In this document: piece after piece, positions 54,659-63,285 of the stretch
Numbering within the stretch: the first letter of the stretch is position 1
Layout: the number at the start of each line of letters is the position of its first letter
From: Pseudomonadota bacterium
GTDB lineage: Bacteria; Bdellovibrionota_B; Oligoflexia; Silvanigrellales; Silvanigrellaceae
Direction: 5' to 3'
Length of the DNA: 64,000 nucleotides
Assembly (NCBI GenBank): GCA_009926615.1
Contig: RFOM01000005.1
Location: 24,977 to 88,976 of the forward strand
The notes under the pieces: model-generated
Seen by the model: the letters and a program-made list of their open reading frames with translations, nothing else
The model's database searches: none
What the model was told of the DNA's origin: nothing
Made by a program: the position numbers and the translations under genes

Positions 54659-55293
54659 CACAAGCCCCACGTCAATCCAATGCTTGTGAGCTCATCAAAG
54701 TTCTTTTTGGCTGACTCCTGAGATGCTGAAGGCGAGCGGCGGTAACTCATCCTGAAACGCATGCTCATGGTGATGTAAACCGATAAAGCGACTCCCGCAT
54801 TCCATGTGACATCCTGATCGATGCATCCGTAGCTTTCGAATGTGTCTTCAAGGCAAGATCGCCGCCACAGCGCGCCTCCGAAGAGTGTCGGTTTTACGTA
54901 CCCGATCTGATAGCCGATTCCGGTATTCACACTTGAGTCAAGTGATCGGTTGATTTGTTCAATGTCGCCTTCGGGTACAGAAACTCCCTGAGACTTTTTA
55001 ATCTGCTTGTAAAGATCGTTGTAAACTTCCCTGTCGAGAATGTTGGTATGCGCAATGCTGACGTCTATGAATTCCGTAACCGGAAGTCCCAATTCGACTC
55101 CGAAGCTTTTTCTGCTGCTCTGCAGGTATTTCCGCACGTCCGAGGTGTAGCTGCCGGAAAGTGATACGTCCATGTAGCGTGCGCGCGCGTGAGCTGAACC
55201 GCTGTAAAGCAGCATTCCCGTCACCAGTGCAGCGGTCAACAGCAACGCCGGCCTGAATCCGTTGTCCATCCTGCGTGCAGTGAGTCCGTTCAT
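54658..55293 (-). CDS. outer-membrane beta-barrel protein
   Basis: 211 residues. Signal peptide ending SAHA about residue 36, then alternating strand patterns (YMDVSLSGSYTSDVRKYL, VELGLPVTEFIDVSIAHTNIL, YQIGYVKPTLFGGALWRR) and a final LTSIGLTWGL ending in Leu rather than Phe. The two Cys near YGC and SCLED could form a disulphide. Family not recognised. It overlaps the helical-repeat gene and follows the lipoprotein gene by 18 bases, so the three form one unit. Confidence 0.6.
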   Translation of the reverse strand: MNGLTARRMDNGFRPALLLTAALVTGMLLYSGSAHARARYMDVSLSGSYTSDVRKYLQSSRKSFGVELGLPVTEFIDVSIAHTNILDREVYNDLYKQIKKSQGVSVPEGDIEQINRSLDSSVNTGIGYQIGYVKPTLFGGALWRRSCLEDTFESYGCIDQDVTWNAGVALSVYITMSMRFRMSYRRSPSASQESAKKNFDELTSIGLTWGL

Positions 55294-55311
55294 ATTCCCG
55301 CTCCCGATTCT

Positions 55312-56022
55312 TTATTTTGAGGATGCCGGCGATGACAATTGAGCGATCAGCTGATTTTGGGTTTTCTCCAAAACGCGGCTGAGCTCATCGGTGATGTCAT
55401 GCGTGGGCAGCCACTGGGTCGGACTGTTTTCGTCCGTTTTTCTTTCGTTCTGAACGTAGTATTCAATGTTATTCTTAATGATCAGATCGGCAGTTCTGGA
55501 GGAGTGCGGAAAGACGTTGACTGAAATTCTGTTGCGGAAAAGCCGGCCGTCGATGAAGAATTTGTCCCAGTCCGTGCTCAGGCTCAATGCGTGTCTGTCA
55601 GCTTGCGAAATAATATAGGTATGCGACAAAACGCGCGCAATGGTTTGAAAAAGGTGACCCGCACTTGTGGCCACCCGCCAAGTGTTTTTGTCGATACGCT
55701 GAAAAAGCAGCGGTGATGACACCATCGGCTGAGCCAGTCCCTGCGGAACCGTGTTGCCCGACAAAGCGTTGTTCAATTGAGGCATGATAACGCCGGACGA
55801 ATTTTGATTGCCGGCGGAATTCATCAAAAGTTGTTCGCCCTGAACAGGGCGCCCGCCGGCCGCGGACTGTGACAGCGGAGCGCTTCGGGGACTCCGCGGG
55901 TTTGCTCCGAACAGCGAGCCTCGGGGTGAATGTTCGAATCCGGAACTCATGCAGCCGGTCAAAACAAATGCCGCACAAAGCGCTGAGTACTTCAAGAATG
56001 GAGCGATTTTTTTAAGTTTCAT
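55312..56022 (-). CDS. lipoprotein, unknown function
   Basis: 236 residues. Lipobox LTGC (Cys at about 24) and Met-Ser-Ser next. A polar Pro and Ser-rich segment (about 30-100) is followed by a compact domain containing WRVATSAGHLFQTIARVL, which weakly recalls the BamC/NlpB lipoprotein fold. I start at 56022, with GGAG six bases upstream, not at an upstream in-frame ATG. It heads a unit with the beta-barrel and helical-repeat genes. Confidence 0.65.
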   Translation of the reverse strand: MKLKKIAPFLKYSALCAAFVLTGCMSSGFEHSPRGSLFGANPRSPRSAPLSQSAAGGRPVQGEQLLMNSAGNQNSSGVIMPQLNNALSGNTVPQGLAQPMVSSPLLFQRIDKNTWRVATSAGHLFQTIARVLSHTYIISQADRHALSLSTDWDKFFIDGRLFRNRISVNVFPHSSRTADLIIKNNIEYYVQNERKTDENSPTQWLPTHDITDELSRVLEKTQNQLIAQLSSPASSK

Positions 56023-56243
56023 CGTTGACTCCGGTTTGAACACCAGCCGTACGCTTTATTCTCGCATTGACGGTGCAATCTGCCGCGGGCAGTTTTGCGC
56101 TGCAGATAAAATTGACGGAAAAGAATTGCCCAGAGTGTATGTGGCGGGATTCTTGATGCATTCTTCCTGTATGGATGCCGCAGCAGGTTGTGCTGTGGTC
56201 GGAGGCCGGCCGGATCGATCGGGACACGGCCCGAGGGGAGTGT

Positions 56244-57437
56244 ATGCTGTTGAGGAAAAGCGCTTGTATTGTTGCACTTGCCGGCGCGTCGGTTCCGTAC
56301 TCCGCATCTGCAATGACACGCAAAGATGTCACGGGCGAAAGCCAGTGGTCGAGTCCTGCTCTGCAGGGAGCCGCGGGAATCGGTGCCTTCTCGGAATCGT
56401 GGGTTGATCAGGCACATACAGACCCGTCACTTCCGGCACGACGCAAAGGAACCTTTGAGCTCGAGTATGCGGGCTTGACGGGAATGGTCTCACGCGATGC
56501 TGTCTCCACGATCAGCGATACCATTCAGTCACTCACGTCGGAGGCGAATTCAGGCGGAACTTCATCGGCGGCCAAGGCGACGGTTGATGCCCTCAACAAA
56601 GTGCGTTCGGTGTTCGGGAAGAGTATGACCGTGCAGGCGCATGCAAGTTTTCTGTCTGCCCGCTTCGCGCGGGTTGGTATTGCTCCTTACATGTCAGGCA
56701 TTATTGATGCCGGCATCGACAACGCAGCGTGGCCGAAGTTCGACTCGTACGGCGGCGGGTATGCAGGTACACTCATCAGCTACTCGCAGACTGCCGGCAA
56801 AGATTTTGACTTGGGAGTTTCGCTCAGGCCGGGAGCGGGCGGTTTCCGCAGATATGAAGTTGACCTGTCATTGCTCGGTGATTTTTTGGGCAACAACAGT
56901 ACATCGTCCGGTTCGGAAAGTCCTTTGAGTAAAATGCTCGAGTTTCCGGTTGCATTTTATTGTCCGCTGGATATCGGCTTTGCTTGGTGGGCAGACAAGT
57001 CGACCCGCGTTTCGATTGTCTCAAAAAACACCTTCGATGCTGTGCCTGTAAAAACCTTTTCGGGAACACCTTCAGCATTGCAGAGCAGGCTGAATTTGGG
57101 TGTTGTCAGGGAGATTGATATTCCCGCCGGAAAAACCCAGTCACTGAACGTCGCCACGGAAATTCAGGACATCGCAGGCATCAGGGGCGGCTGGAACGAG
57201 TTTTTGCTTCGCTGGCAGTGGGCAGGGCAGTACACGGTCCGGTTGCCCTTCAGAGAGCAGACAACTTTTGGACTCAATGTCGGCATGCATTCGGGCTATC
57301 CGGTTGCATCAATTCATCTCGATTTTATCATCGCCAAGCTTGAGGCAGCGCTTTCTGCGCGCGAAAACGGAGCCTATCCGGGTCAGCGGGCAAACCGGCT
57401 TATTTCTGCAAGAATACTTTCCCAGATTCAATTCTAA
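56244..57437 (+). CDS. exported outer-membrane-type protein, unknown
   Basis: 397 residues. Signal peptide to about residue 23 (LAGASVPYSASA). The mature protein has many alternating aromatic and small residues and a Gly-Tyr-rich middle (YGGGYAGTLISYSQ), and ends in SQIQF with terminal Phe, as in outer-membrane barrels. GGGGAGTGT precedes the chosen ATG. The 221 bases upstream to the divergent lipoprotein gene hold no gene; TTGACG (56112) with a weak downstream partner is the only promoter-like element. Confidence 0.6.
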   Translation: MLLRKSACIVALAGASVPYSASAMTRKDVTGESQWSSPALQGAAGIGAFSESWVDQAHTDPSLPARRKGTFELEYAGLTGMVSRDAVSTISDTIQSLTSEANSGGTSSAAKATVDALNKVRSVFGKSMTVQAHASFLSARFARVGIAPYMSGIIDAGIDNAAWPKFDSYGGGYAGTLISYSQTAGKDFDLGVSLRPGAGGFRRYEVDLSLLGDFLGNNSTSSGSESPLSKMLEFPVAFYCPLDIGFAWWADKSTRVSIVSKNTFDAVPVKTFSGTPSALQSRLNLGVVREIDIPAGKTQSLNVATEIQDIAGIRGGWNEFLLRWQWAGQYTVRLPFREQTTFGLNVGMHSGYPVASIHLDFIIAKLEAALSARENGAYPGQRANRLISARILSQIQF

Positions 57438-57507
57438 CGGACCTTGACGGGACTCCGAAAAAACCTTTCACTAAAACATTGTGAGTCTGAACTTTCTGGA
57501 GGAAACA

Positions 57508-58800
57508 ATGTTTTCGGGAAGATTAATTTTTCGTGACGGTCATGCGTCCTCTGCGGCTGAAACTGTAAAAGCAAAACTGAATCCGGTTTCGCTGATTCTC
57601 GGAGTCGCGGGATTCGGAGTTTCCCTCTATGCGCTCATTTTGCATTTGCAGGCTAAAACCTCGCCGGCTGCTTTGTCCTGCGACATCAACGAAGAAATCA
57701 GTTGCACCAAAGTGATAGGCGGAGAATACGGCGAGTTTTTCGGACTGCCGCTCGGCGCTTTGGGAATGTCGTATTTCGGAATTGTCATTGCCTTGGCTTT
57801 TTTGCCGGCATTTATTGAAGCTTCAGTTTCGTGGATTGCGCGCCGGCAATTGATCGTCGCGACACTCGGAGCTGTTGTATCGCTTTATCTGGCCTATATC
57901 TCTTACTTCAAAATTCATGCGGTCTGCATTGTTTGTGCAAGCGTCCATGCAATTACCATCATCAATTTTGTCTGGGTTCTTATTTCGTTCGTCAAAGTGC
58001 GCAACGTTCCGCAAACGTCGGGTGAAGGCAGTTTCATCAAATTGGCCGCGGCCGTTTTGGCGCTCGCTGTGCCGCCGCTGATTGTCGGCCTGATCCTGCC
58101 TTCCCTGTCGTCGACTTTTGGCAGCAAAAAGGAAACTCCGTCTGAAGCAACTTCAGCCAAAAAGGTTCCCGATACCGCATCAACTCCTTTTCCGGCTGAA
58201 TGGACGCAAGTGGCGAAGAGCAATTACGTCGGTAAAGGCGAAGATTACCGGATCGGGAATGATCAGGCCAAAGTCGTGGTGCACATGTTCTCCGACTTGC
58301 AGTGTCCGCATTGCAAGTTTGCAAATGAATACATCATGGCTGCGTTGAACGCTGTCGGTACCGACCGGATTTTGTTCGTCTACCGCAACTATCCTTTAAG
58401 TAATAAATGCAACCCGCATGTCGGCGGAGAAGGGCATTCTCTGGCGTGCGATATGGCCATGGCTGCGCGCTGCGCCGGAAGCCAGAAGAAAGAGGCATTC
58501 TGGGAATTTAAAACATGGGCCTTTTCGGGCATCGACATGAATCCTGCCGATGCCGAACGCGAATTTTCGCCGGCCGGATTCGCTGCTCAGGCAAAGAAAC
58601 AGGGGCTTGATGTTGCGAGATTTGAATCATGCCTGAAGGATAAGGTCGAACTTGCCAAAGTTCAGGATGACATCGAGCTGGGAAAGAAAATGGGGCTGAC
58701 AGGCACCCCGCTGATTGTCGTGAACGGACGCAAATATTCGGGAGAATTCAATGCGCAGGGCTTCACCCGCGCGTTTAGAGAAGCTGCAGAAGCGAAATAA
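57508..58800 (+). CDS. VKOR-DsbA fusion, disulphide-forming protein
   Basis: 430 residues. N-terminal VKOR (vitamin K epoxide reductase-like) membrane domain: a cysteine pair in CDINEEISC on the periplasmic side, and CIVC in a later helix; several membrane helices to about 210. Then a linker and a thioredoxin-fold DsbA domain with CPHC at about residue 270, preceded by DLQ, and a cis-Pro (GTPLIV) near the C-terminus. Known: the VKOR part passes electrons to quinone and reoxidises the DsbA part. GGAGG is six bases before the ATG at 57508. No dsbB nearby. Confidence 0.88.
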   Translation: MFSGRLIFRDGHASSAAETVKAKLNPVSLILGVAGFGVSLYALILHLQAKTSPAALSCDINEEISCTKVIGGEYGEFFGLPLGALGMSYFGIVIALAFLPAFIEASVSWIARRQLIVATLGAVVSLYLAYISYFKIHAVCIVCASVHAITIINFVWVLISFVKVRNVPQTSGEGSFIKLAAAVLALAVPPLIVGLILPSLSSTFGSKKETPSEATSAKKVPDTASTPFPAEWTQVAKSNYVGKGEDYRIGNDQAKVVVHMFSDLQCPHCKFANEYIMAALNAVGTDRILFVYRNYPLSNKCNPHVGGEGHSLACDMAMAARCAGSQKKEAFWEFKTWAFSGIDMNPADAEREFSPAGFAAQAKKQGLDVARFESCLKDKVELAKVQDDIELGKKMGLTGTPLIVVNGRKYSGEFNAQGFTRAFREAAEAK

Positions 58801-58805
58801 GCGAC

Positions 58806-58831
58806 CGTTCAGGAATCAAAAGTCCTGAACG
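58806..58831. terminator. possible bidirectional hairpin between convergent genes
   Basis: CGTTCAGGA (58806-58814) and TCCTGAACG (58823-58831), 9-bp perfect stem with an 8-base loop, between the VKOR-DsbA stop and the end of the endonuclease gene, which overlaps the right arm. There is no strong T-run either way, so it is a weak terminator. Confidence 0.45.
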
Positions 58832-59565
58832 AGATCGATCCATTCGGGATGGTCAATAAAAGGATTTCTGTTGCCCTGAACTTCTTTGACTTTGTCTGCG
58901 CGACGAACTTCGCTGTTCGATACAGGATGCGACGCTGACCATTCACGGAGTGTTTTTTCCTGATTCTGGTCGATGGACAGACCATACAGCACCGAGATGT
59001 AAAACATTGCGCGCGCAACGATGCCCTTGTGTTCTTCGGGCGGCTCGAAGCCGCGTGTGCTGCTTTCGCAGATGGCGCCTTCGATGTCGCTTTCATGGCT
59101 GCATTCCCTGAACGGAAGACTGCCGCGCAGTCCGTTGATTTGGATTTCCGAAGGGAACAGGTGGTAAATGTCGGCGCGGGCTTCTACGAAGCGTCCCGAT
59201 TTTTTGAGAAACGTTTGCGGCCACGTGTGTTCCGTGTTGACGCCGTTCTTGGGGATACCGTGACCCACTTCAAAGATGTCTTTTGAATAGCAGGATTTGA
59301 CAACTCTTGTGCCTTCGGGACTCAGGTAAACATCAACTATCTGAAACATAGCTTCGCGGGCACCGCTGTAAGTCAACGTCTTTTTTTCAGAGCTTGCGTA
59401 GTTTTTGAGGGTGGTCTTGATGCATTGCTGGTCGGAATTTTTGCAATCGGCCGGATTTTCGAAGGTGTCTGCCGAGGCGGAGTTGGCCAGTGAGGAGAAC
59501 AGAACTGAAAGCGCAAGTGTACGAACCGGAGCTTTGAACCCAATGAATAACTGATGCACGTGCAT
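58816..59565 (-). CDS. secreted endonuclease I family nuclease
   Basis: 249 residues. Signal peptide to about residue 32 (SANSASA). Seen: GVNTEHTWPQTFLKK, the family metal-site motif with catalytic His; DIYHLFPSEIQING, second motif; and HKGIVARAMFYISVLYGL. Known members (EndA, NucM) cut DNA or RNA in the periplasm or medium. I start at 59565, after GAAGGGAT. Several Cys suggest disulphides, in line with the VKOR-DsbA gene converging on it. A long AT-rich upstream region (59566-59785) carries possible promoter elements but no gene. Confidence 0.88.
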   Translation of the reverse strand: MHVHQLFIGFKAPVRTLALSVLFSSLANSASADTFENPADCKNSDQQCIKTTLKNYASSEKKTLTYSGAREAMFQIVDVYLSPEGTRVVKSCYSKDIFEVGHGIPKNGVNTEHTWPQTFLKKSGRFVEARADIYHLFPSEIQINGLRGSLPFRECSHESDIEGAICESSTRGFEPPEEHKGIVARAMFYISVLYGLSIDQNQEKTLREWSASHPVSNSEVRRADKVKEVQGNRNPFIDHPEWIDLVQDF

Positions 59566-59787
59566 ACGCGATCCCTTCTCTATTCTGGCTGCTCTATTGA
59601 CCCCCAACCGCTATCGGAGAGACGGGAGCACGTCAATATTTTTATGCAACACTTAAGAAAATAATATAGGTCCGCTGCCAGTCGGACCGGATCACGTCCG
59701 ACGGATCCCGTGTAATGCGGCTCACAGGTCTGAATTCAGACTATAAATCCAGATATTAATTTCTGCGTTGACGTGAATAGAATAAAA

Positions 59788-59822
59788 AAAAGAGTCCGCG
59801 AGCATGACTCGCGGACTCTTTT
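59788..59822 (-). terminator. strong intrinsic terminator of rpsR
   Basis: AAAAGAGTCCGCGAG (59788-59802), loop CATGA, CTCGCGGACTCTTTT (59808-59822), a 15-bp perfect stem. In the minus direction it is followed by a run of T to 59783, about 20 bases past the rpsR stop. The region between it and the endonuclease gene (to 59566) has a small GTCGGAC/GTCCGAC dyad and nothing else I can name. Confidence 0.9.
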
Positions 59823-59840
59823 GATGAAACCGGCCGAAAT

Positions 59841-60089
59841 TCAGTTGCGGAAATCGACCGTCGGACCGTGGCCCAGAAGAGCCATCGTGCGGGCGCGTTT
59901 GACGGCAATCGTCAGTTCGCGCTGCTGCTGTGCGCTTGCACCGCTGATGCGGCGAGGCACGATCTTGCCGTGTTCGGTGACGAAACGGCGAAGAAGTTGA
60001 GTGTCTTTGTAATCAAACTTGATGTTCGGATCGAGAACGCGCTTTGGACGCGAATAGCGGCGCTTCTTTTTGGCTCCGGATACTGCCAT
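59841..60089 (-). CDS. rpsR: 30S ribosomal protein S18
   Basis: 82 residues with the bS18 core: [51 protein letters not shown]. The N-terminal Cys motif of zinc-bearing S18 is absent ([16 protein letters not shown]), so it is the zinc-free form. It stands alone, without the usual rpsF, ssb or rplI partners in this window. AAAGGAAGG precedes the ATG. A small hairpin (CGTCG...CGACG) lies in the leader. Confidence 0.95.
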   Translation of the reverse strand: MAVSGAKKKRRYSRPKRVLDPNIKFDYKDTQLLRRFVTEHGKIVPRRISGASAQQQRELTIAVKRARTMALLGHGPTVDFRN

Positions 60090-60213
60090 GACAACCTTCC
60101 TTTACGTGTGGGCAGCAGCGTCGTCTTTAAAGGCGACGCAGCCTTGGATAGCAAATCGAAAGCCTTTGATAATCACAGTCCCTCAGGCCCGTCAAGCCCA
60201 ATCAGGCAGTGAA

Positions 60214-61152
60214 TCAAAGGTCATGGCGGATGGGTTCAAAGCGGGCTTTGCTCAGGGCACTCGGGTCCCACTCGTTGAGTGTGACTTTAATGTAACCAAA
60301 ACGAACGGTTGCCTCTATATACAAGGGAAGCCGGCGTTCATCCTTGCTGAACCACATCTTAATGTCGCCTTTTTGCTCCATTAAGCCGCCGAACGTGGTG
60401 ATGAGCCTGTAGACGTCGGCCTCGTAGGACTTTTTGCCAATCTTTTTTGTGTCTGAACCAAGGTAGGTCGCCTTGCCGGTCCAGTTTTTCTCGGATGTGA
60501 AAATCGGTACGTCCATTTGGGTCGGCGGCGGATTTTTCGAGGCGAGCTGATTGCGAATGTAATAAAGCGACCCGAGAGCGTCCTTAGTGCCTGTGACAAA
60601 AGGAAAGGTTGCCCGCTTTTCGTCGCGCCCCTTCCTTTTGGTGATTTGGCTGATCACCCCTTTGGGAGGTTCGAATTCAACTATTTTGGACTGCCGGAAC
60701 GAACCCTCCATCTGGTTGATGTAAAACCTTGCGGGGGTGAACTCGGTTCCGTTGTTCATAAGAACTTCAATCGAATCGTGAATATTCATAATCCAGCGGT
60801 ACCAGCTCGCGCTTTTGACCTCTCCGGTCATCCGGTGTGCCCACGAATCGCCGTATTTGACCGGAGGATGCAAAATAACTTCTGCCGAACCTCCGCTGAC
60901 ACCAAGATAGGTCACAATGTACCGCATCCGTTCGGACGGGCCGAACGGCATAGTTTGATAGGCTGTTGCTGCAGACTGAAACAGGGGTGAGCCCTGTTCA
61001 AGAACGCTGTGCGGCGGAACGTCGAGCTGCCGCTCAAATGATCCGTCGGACAAAGTGCTCAGCGGCGTCACCGGTCCGGCTGAGCTTTTACCGGCAATAA
61101 AAACTCCGCAAACAAGAATTGCAAAACAAAATCGGGCAGGCTTCAGGCGCAT
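60214..61152 (-). CDS. DUF3108-like exported protein
   Basis: 312 residues with a signal peptide to about residue 25 (FIAGKSSAG). The body has MRYIVTYLGVSGGSAEVILH, TGEVKSASWYRWIMNIHDSIEVL, and a C-terminal KMWFSKDERRLPLYIEATVRFGYIKVTL, the pattern of DUF3108 proteins. Such proteins are periplasmic beta-barrel-like and lipocalin-shaped in fold predictions; function is not known. It begins seven bases after the parA stop. Confidence 0.75.
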   Translation of the reverse strand: MRLKPARFCFAILVCGVFIAGKSSAGPVTPLSTLSDGSFERQLDVPPHSVLEQGSPLFQSAATAYQTMPFGPSERMRYIVTYLGVSGGSAEVILHPPVKYGDSWAHRMTGEVKSASWYRWIMNIHDSIEVLMNNGTEFTPARFYINQMEGSFRQSKIVEFEPPKGVISQITKRKGRDEKRATFPFVTGTKDALGSLYYIRNQLASKNPPPTQMDVPIFTSEKNWTGKATYLGSDTKKIGKKSYEADVYRLITTFGGLMEQKGDIKMWFSKDERRLPLYIEATVRFGYIKVTLNEWDPSALSKARFEPIRHDL

Positions 61153-61159
61153 GTCAGTC

Positions 61160-62011
61160 TCAGACCTCGGTTGTGACTTCTTTGCCCGAAGAAGATCTTT
61201 TTACGGATTTGGTTTGCGCAGAGTCGCGTCCGGATAATTTCTCGATGCGGCTGTGAAGTTCAACAAGGGCTTGCGAAATTGCATGGTCGGGAGACTGACA
61301 GACAACCGGAATCGAGTCCGAGTGCGATTCCCTGACTTTGACGCTCGACGGGATGAAAGGTTCGAGGACATCATAGCCGAGCTTGCGCAGGTCGCTGACG
61401 ATGGACGCCGCGTGCTTTGTGCCCTTTTGAAATTGATTCACAACAATTCCCAAGATTTTGAGATCCGGATTGTGATCAGCCTGAACCTCGCGGATGGTTG
61501 CAAAAATATCCTGCGCCGCCCTGACGCTGAACGCATCGCAATCGATGGGGATCAGAATTTCGTTGGCGGCAATCAGACTGCTCAGTGCGTAAAAATCATT
61601 TGCCGGAGGCGGATCAAAATAAATGGCCTCGTAATTCGTTGAACGGATGCCGTCCCGAAGTTTCATGATTTTGTGCTTGTTTTCGAGCTTGTTGCGCAGG
61701 TCTTCAAGATCGCGGTCGGCAGCGACGAGATGAAGATTCGGCACTCCCGTATCGGTTGTCACGTATTCGAGAAGGCTTTGCCGGAAAAGATTCAGTCCGA
61801 GGCAGCTCTCGTAAAAGTCAGAGATCGATTTGGCCGGAGTTTTTTTCACGCCCATGAGATGAGTTGTCGAGTTACCCTGAGGATCGGTGTCGACGAGCAG
61901 GGTGCGTCGGCCCGCGCGTGCGGAACAGGCTGCAAGGTTCACTGCCAGAGTGGTTTTGCCCACTCCGCCTTTTTGGTTGTAAATGACGCGCAATGTCGGC
62001 GTTGAGCTCAT
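61160..62011 (-). CDS. ParA/Soj-like ATPase
   Basis: 283 residues. Seen: YNQKGGVGKTTLAVNLAA (deviant Walker A with signature Lys), DTDPQGNSTTHL, YFDPPPANDFYA (Walker B region), and a C-terminal basic tail. No parB gene adjoins, so it may be an orphan partitioning or positioning ATPase rather than the chromosome ParA. Such orphans place flagella, chemosensory clusters or carboxysomes in other bacteria. GGAGGGT lies before the ATG. Its stop is seven bases from the DUF3108 gene. Confidence 0.88.
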   Translation of the reverse strand: MSSTPTLRVIYNQKGGVGKTTLAVNLAACSARAGRRTLLVDTDPQGNSTTHLMGVKKTPAKSISDFYESCLGLNLFRQSLLEYVTTDTGVPNLHLVAADRDLEDLRNKLENKHKIMKLRDGIRSTNYEAIYFDPPPANDFYALSSLIAANEILIPIDCDAFSVRAAQDIFATIREVQADHNPDLKILGIVVNQFQKGTKHAASIVSDLRKLGYDVLEPFIPSSVKVRESHSDSIPVVCQSPDHAISQALVELHSRIEKLSGRDSAQTKSVKRSSSGKEVTTEV

Positions 62012-62039
62012 AATGCGACCCTCCGGAATGCCCGTTGAA

Positions 62040-63248
62040 TTATCCGAACCAAATACTTCTGCGACTCTTCAGCTGTTCGACAATAACCTCTTGGATCTGA
62101 TTCTTCACCTGTTGTGCCAAACGATAGACAAGGACCCGATCTTTTTCGGCTTCGGGACCGTATTGGGAAAAATCGATTGGCGGAAGAATATGAATTGACC
62201 ACTTGCTCGGAAGCGGTATCAGCCCCGCGGGTCCGAGCCATGGAAACGTCGGAGTGATCGGAATATACGGGACTCCGAGAAGTCCCGAAAAGAATGTTTC
62301 GCGGGCGAGCATCGGATGAATTTCTTCCGGTCCGATAAAAGCAACAGGAACAAGCGGTGCGCCTGTTCGCAGGCAAAGCTTGATAAAGCCGCCGCGGCCG
62401 AATCGGGCCAGATGATATTTATCCCTGTAGAGCTTGCCCAGACCTTTGACGCCTTCGGGGAAAACAACCACAGGAAGTTCGGCATTGAGGAGCTGCTGGG
62501 CATTTTCCTGACTTGCACGCACACCGCCGAAACGGTTCATCAGACTTCCGAGAAAAGGGAAGTGAAAAAGAAAGTCTTCGACCATAAAGCGGACTTCGCG
62601 GTGAGCAGGATGTTCTTTGAGCACCGCCATTTTGAGCATTGTTGCGTCGTACGGGAGGGATCCCGAGTGGTTCCCGACCATGAGACATGGACCTGTGCGG
62701 GGAATATTGGAAATGCCGTATGTCTCTACGCGCCAGTACTTTGAGTAAAGAAAATCGAAAAGAGGGCGGACGAACCGGTCAAAAATCGGATCGAAACCGA
62801 ACAGGTCCACTTCCTCACTGCGGACGCTGAGCGAAAACTCGTGGTATTTTCGGCGCAGGTTGAAAGGGTTCAGACCTGAAACTATCTCGTCAAGCGATGA
62901 ATCCCTGCCGGCGCTCGCCGGTTCTGACTTGTCGATGAACGTGTGGCGCATCGAATCTGCCGAATCCTGAATCCGCTCTTCGATTTTGAGCAGAACATTG
63001 TCCAGTTCGCCGCGAAATTCGTGCAGACGGTCGATGACGGAATTGAGTTCGTCCTTGGAAGCAAACTGTTCTTTGCTGACGCGCGCCCTTTTTTCCATGT
63101 CACGTTCGATGCGGCTGAACTGTTCAAGAAGTGTTCTGCGCACTTTGAACACGTTGCTTGAAAGATTGATCAGGTCATCCTGATCGATTGCAGCTCGGCG
63201 GCTTTGGGGAGATGCCGTTTTCGGATCGGTCGATTTGGTTCCCGCCAT
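62040..63248 (-). CDS. lysophospholipid acyltransferase-like protein with N-terminal coiled coil
   Basis: 402 residues. The first about 110 form a charged coiled coil (VRRTLLEQFSRIERDMEKRARVSKEQ...). The acyltransferase domain follows: GNHSGSLPYDATML, in which His and Asp are the catalytic pair of the MGAT/DGAT-like branch of the PlsC superfamily; VFPEGVKGLGK, the FPEG acyl-acceptor motif; and KLCLRTGAPLVPVAFIG. I start at 63248, after GGAGAG, not at a TTG six bases earlier. No membrane helix is obvious. The coiled coil is an unusual extension for this family. Confidence 0.82.
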   Translation of the reverse strand: MAGTKSTDPKTASPQSRRAAIDQDDLINLSSNVFKVRRTLLEQFSRIERDMEKRARVSKEQFASKDELNSVIDRLHEFRGELDNVLLKIEERIQDSADSMRHTFIDKSEPASAGRDSSLDEIVSGLNPFNLRRKYHEFSLSVRSEEVDLFGFDPIFDRFVRPLFDFLYSKYWRVETYGISNIPRTGPCLMVGNHSGSLPYDATMLKMAVLKEHPAHREVRFMVEDFLFHFPFLGSLMNRFGGVRASQENAQQLLNAELPVVVFPEGVKGLGKLYRDKYHLARFGRGGFIKLCLRTGAPLVPVAFIGPEEIHPMLARETFFSGLLGVPYIPITPTFPWLGPAGLIPLPSKWSIHILPPIDFSQYGPEAEKDRVLVYRLAQQVKNQIQEVIVEQLKSRRSIWFG

Positions 63249-63285
63249 AGTCAAGACTCTCCGTGATCATAAAAATTCATCGAAT

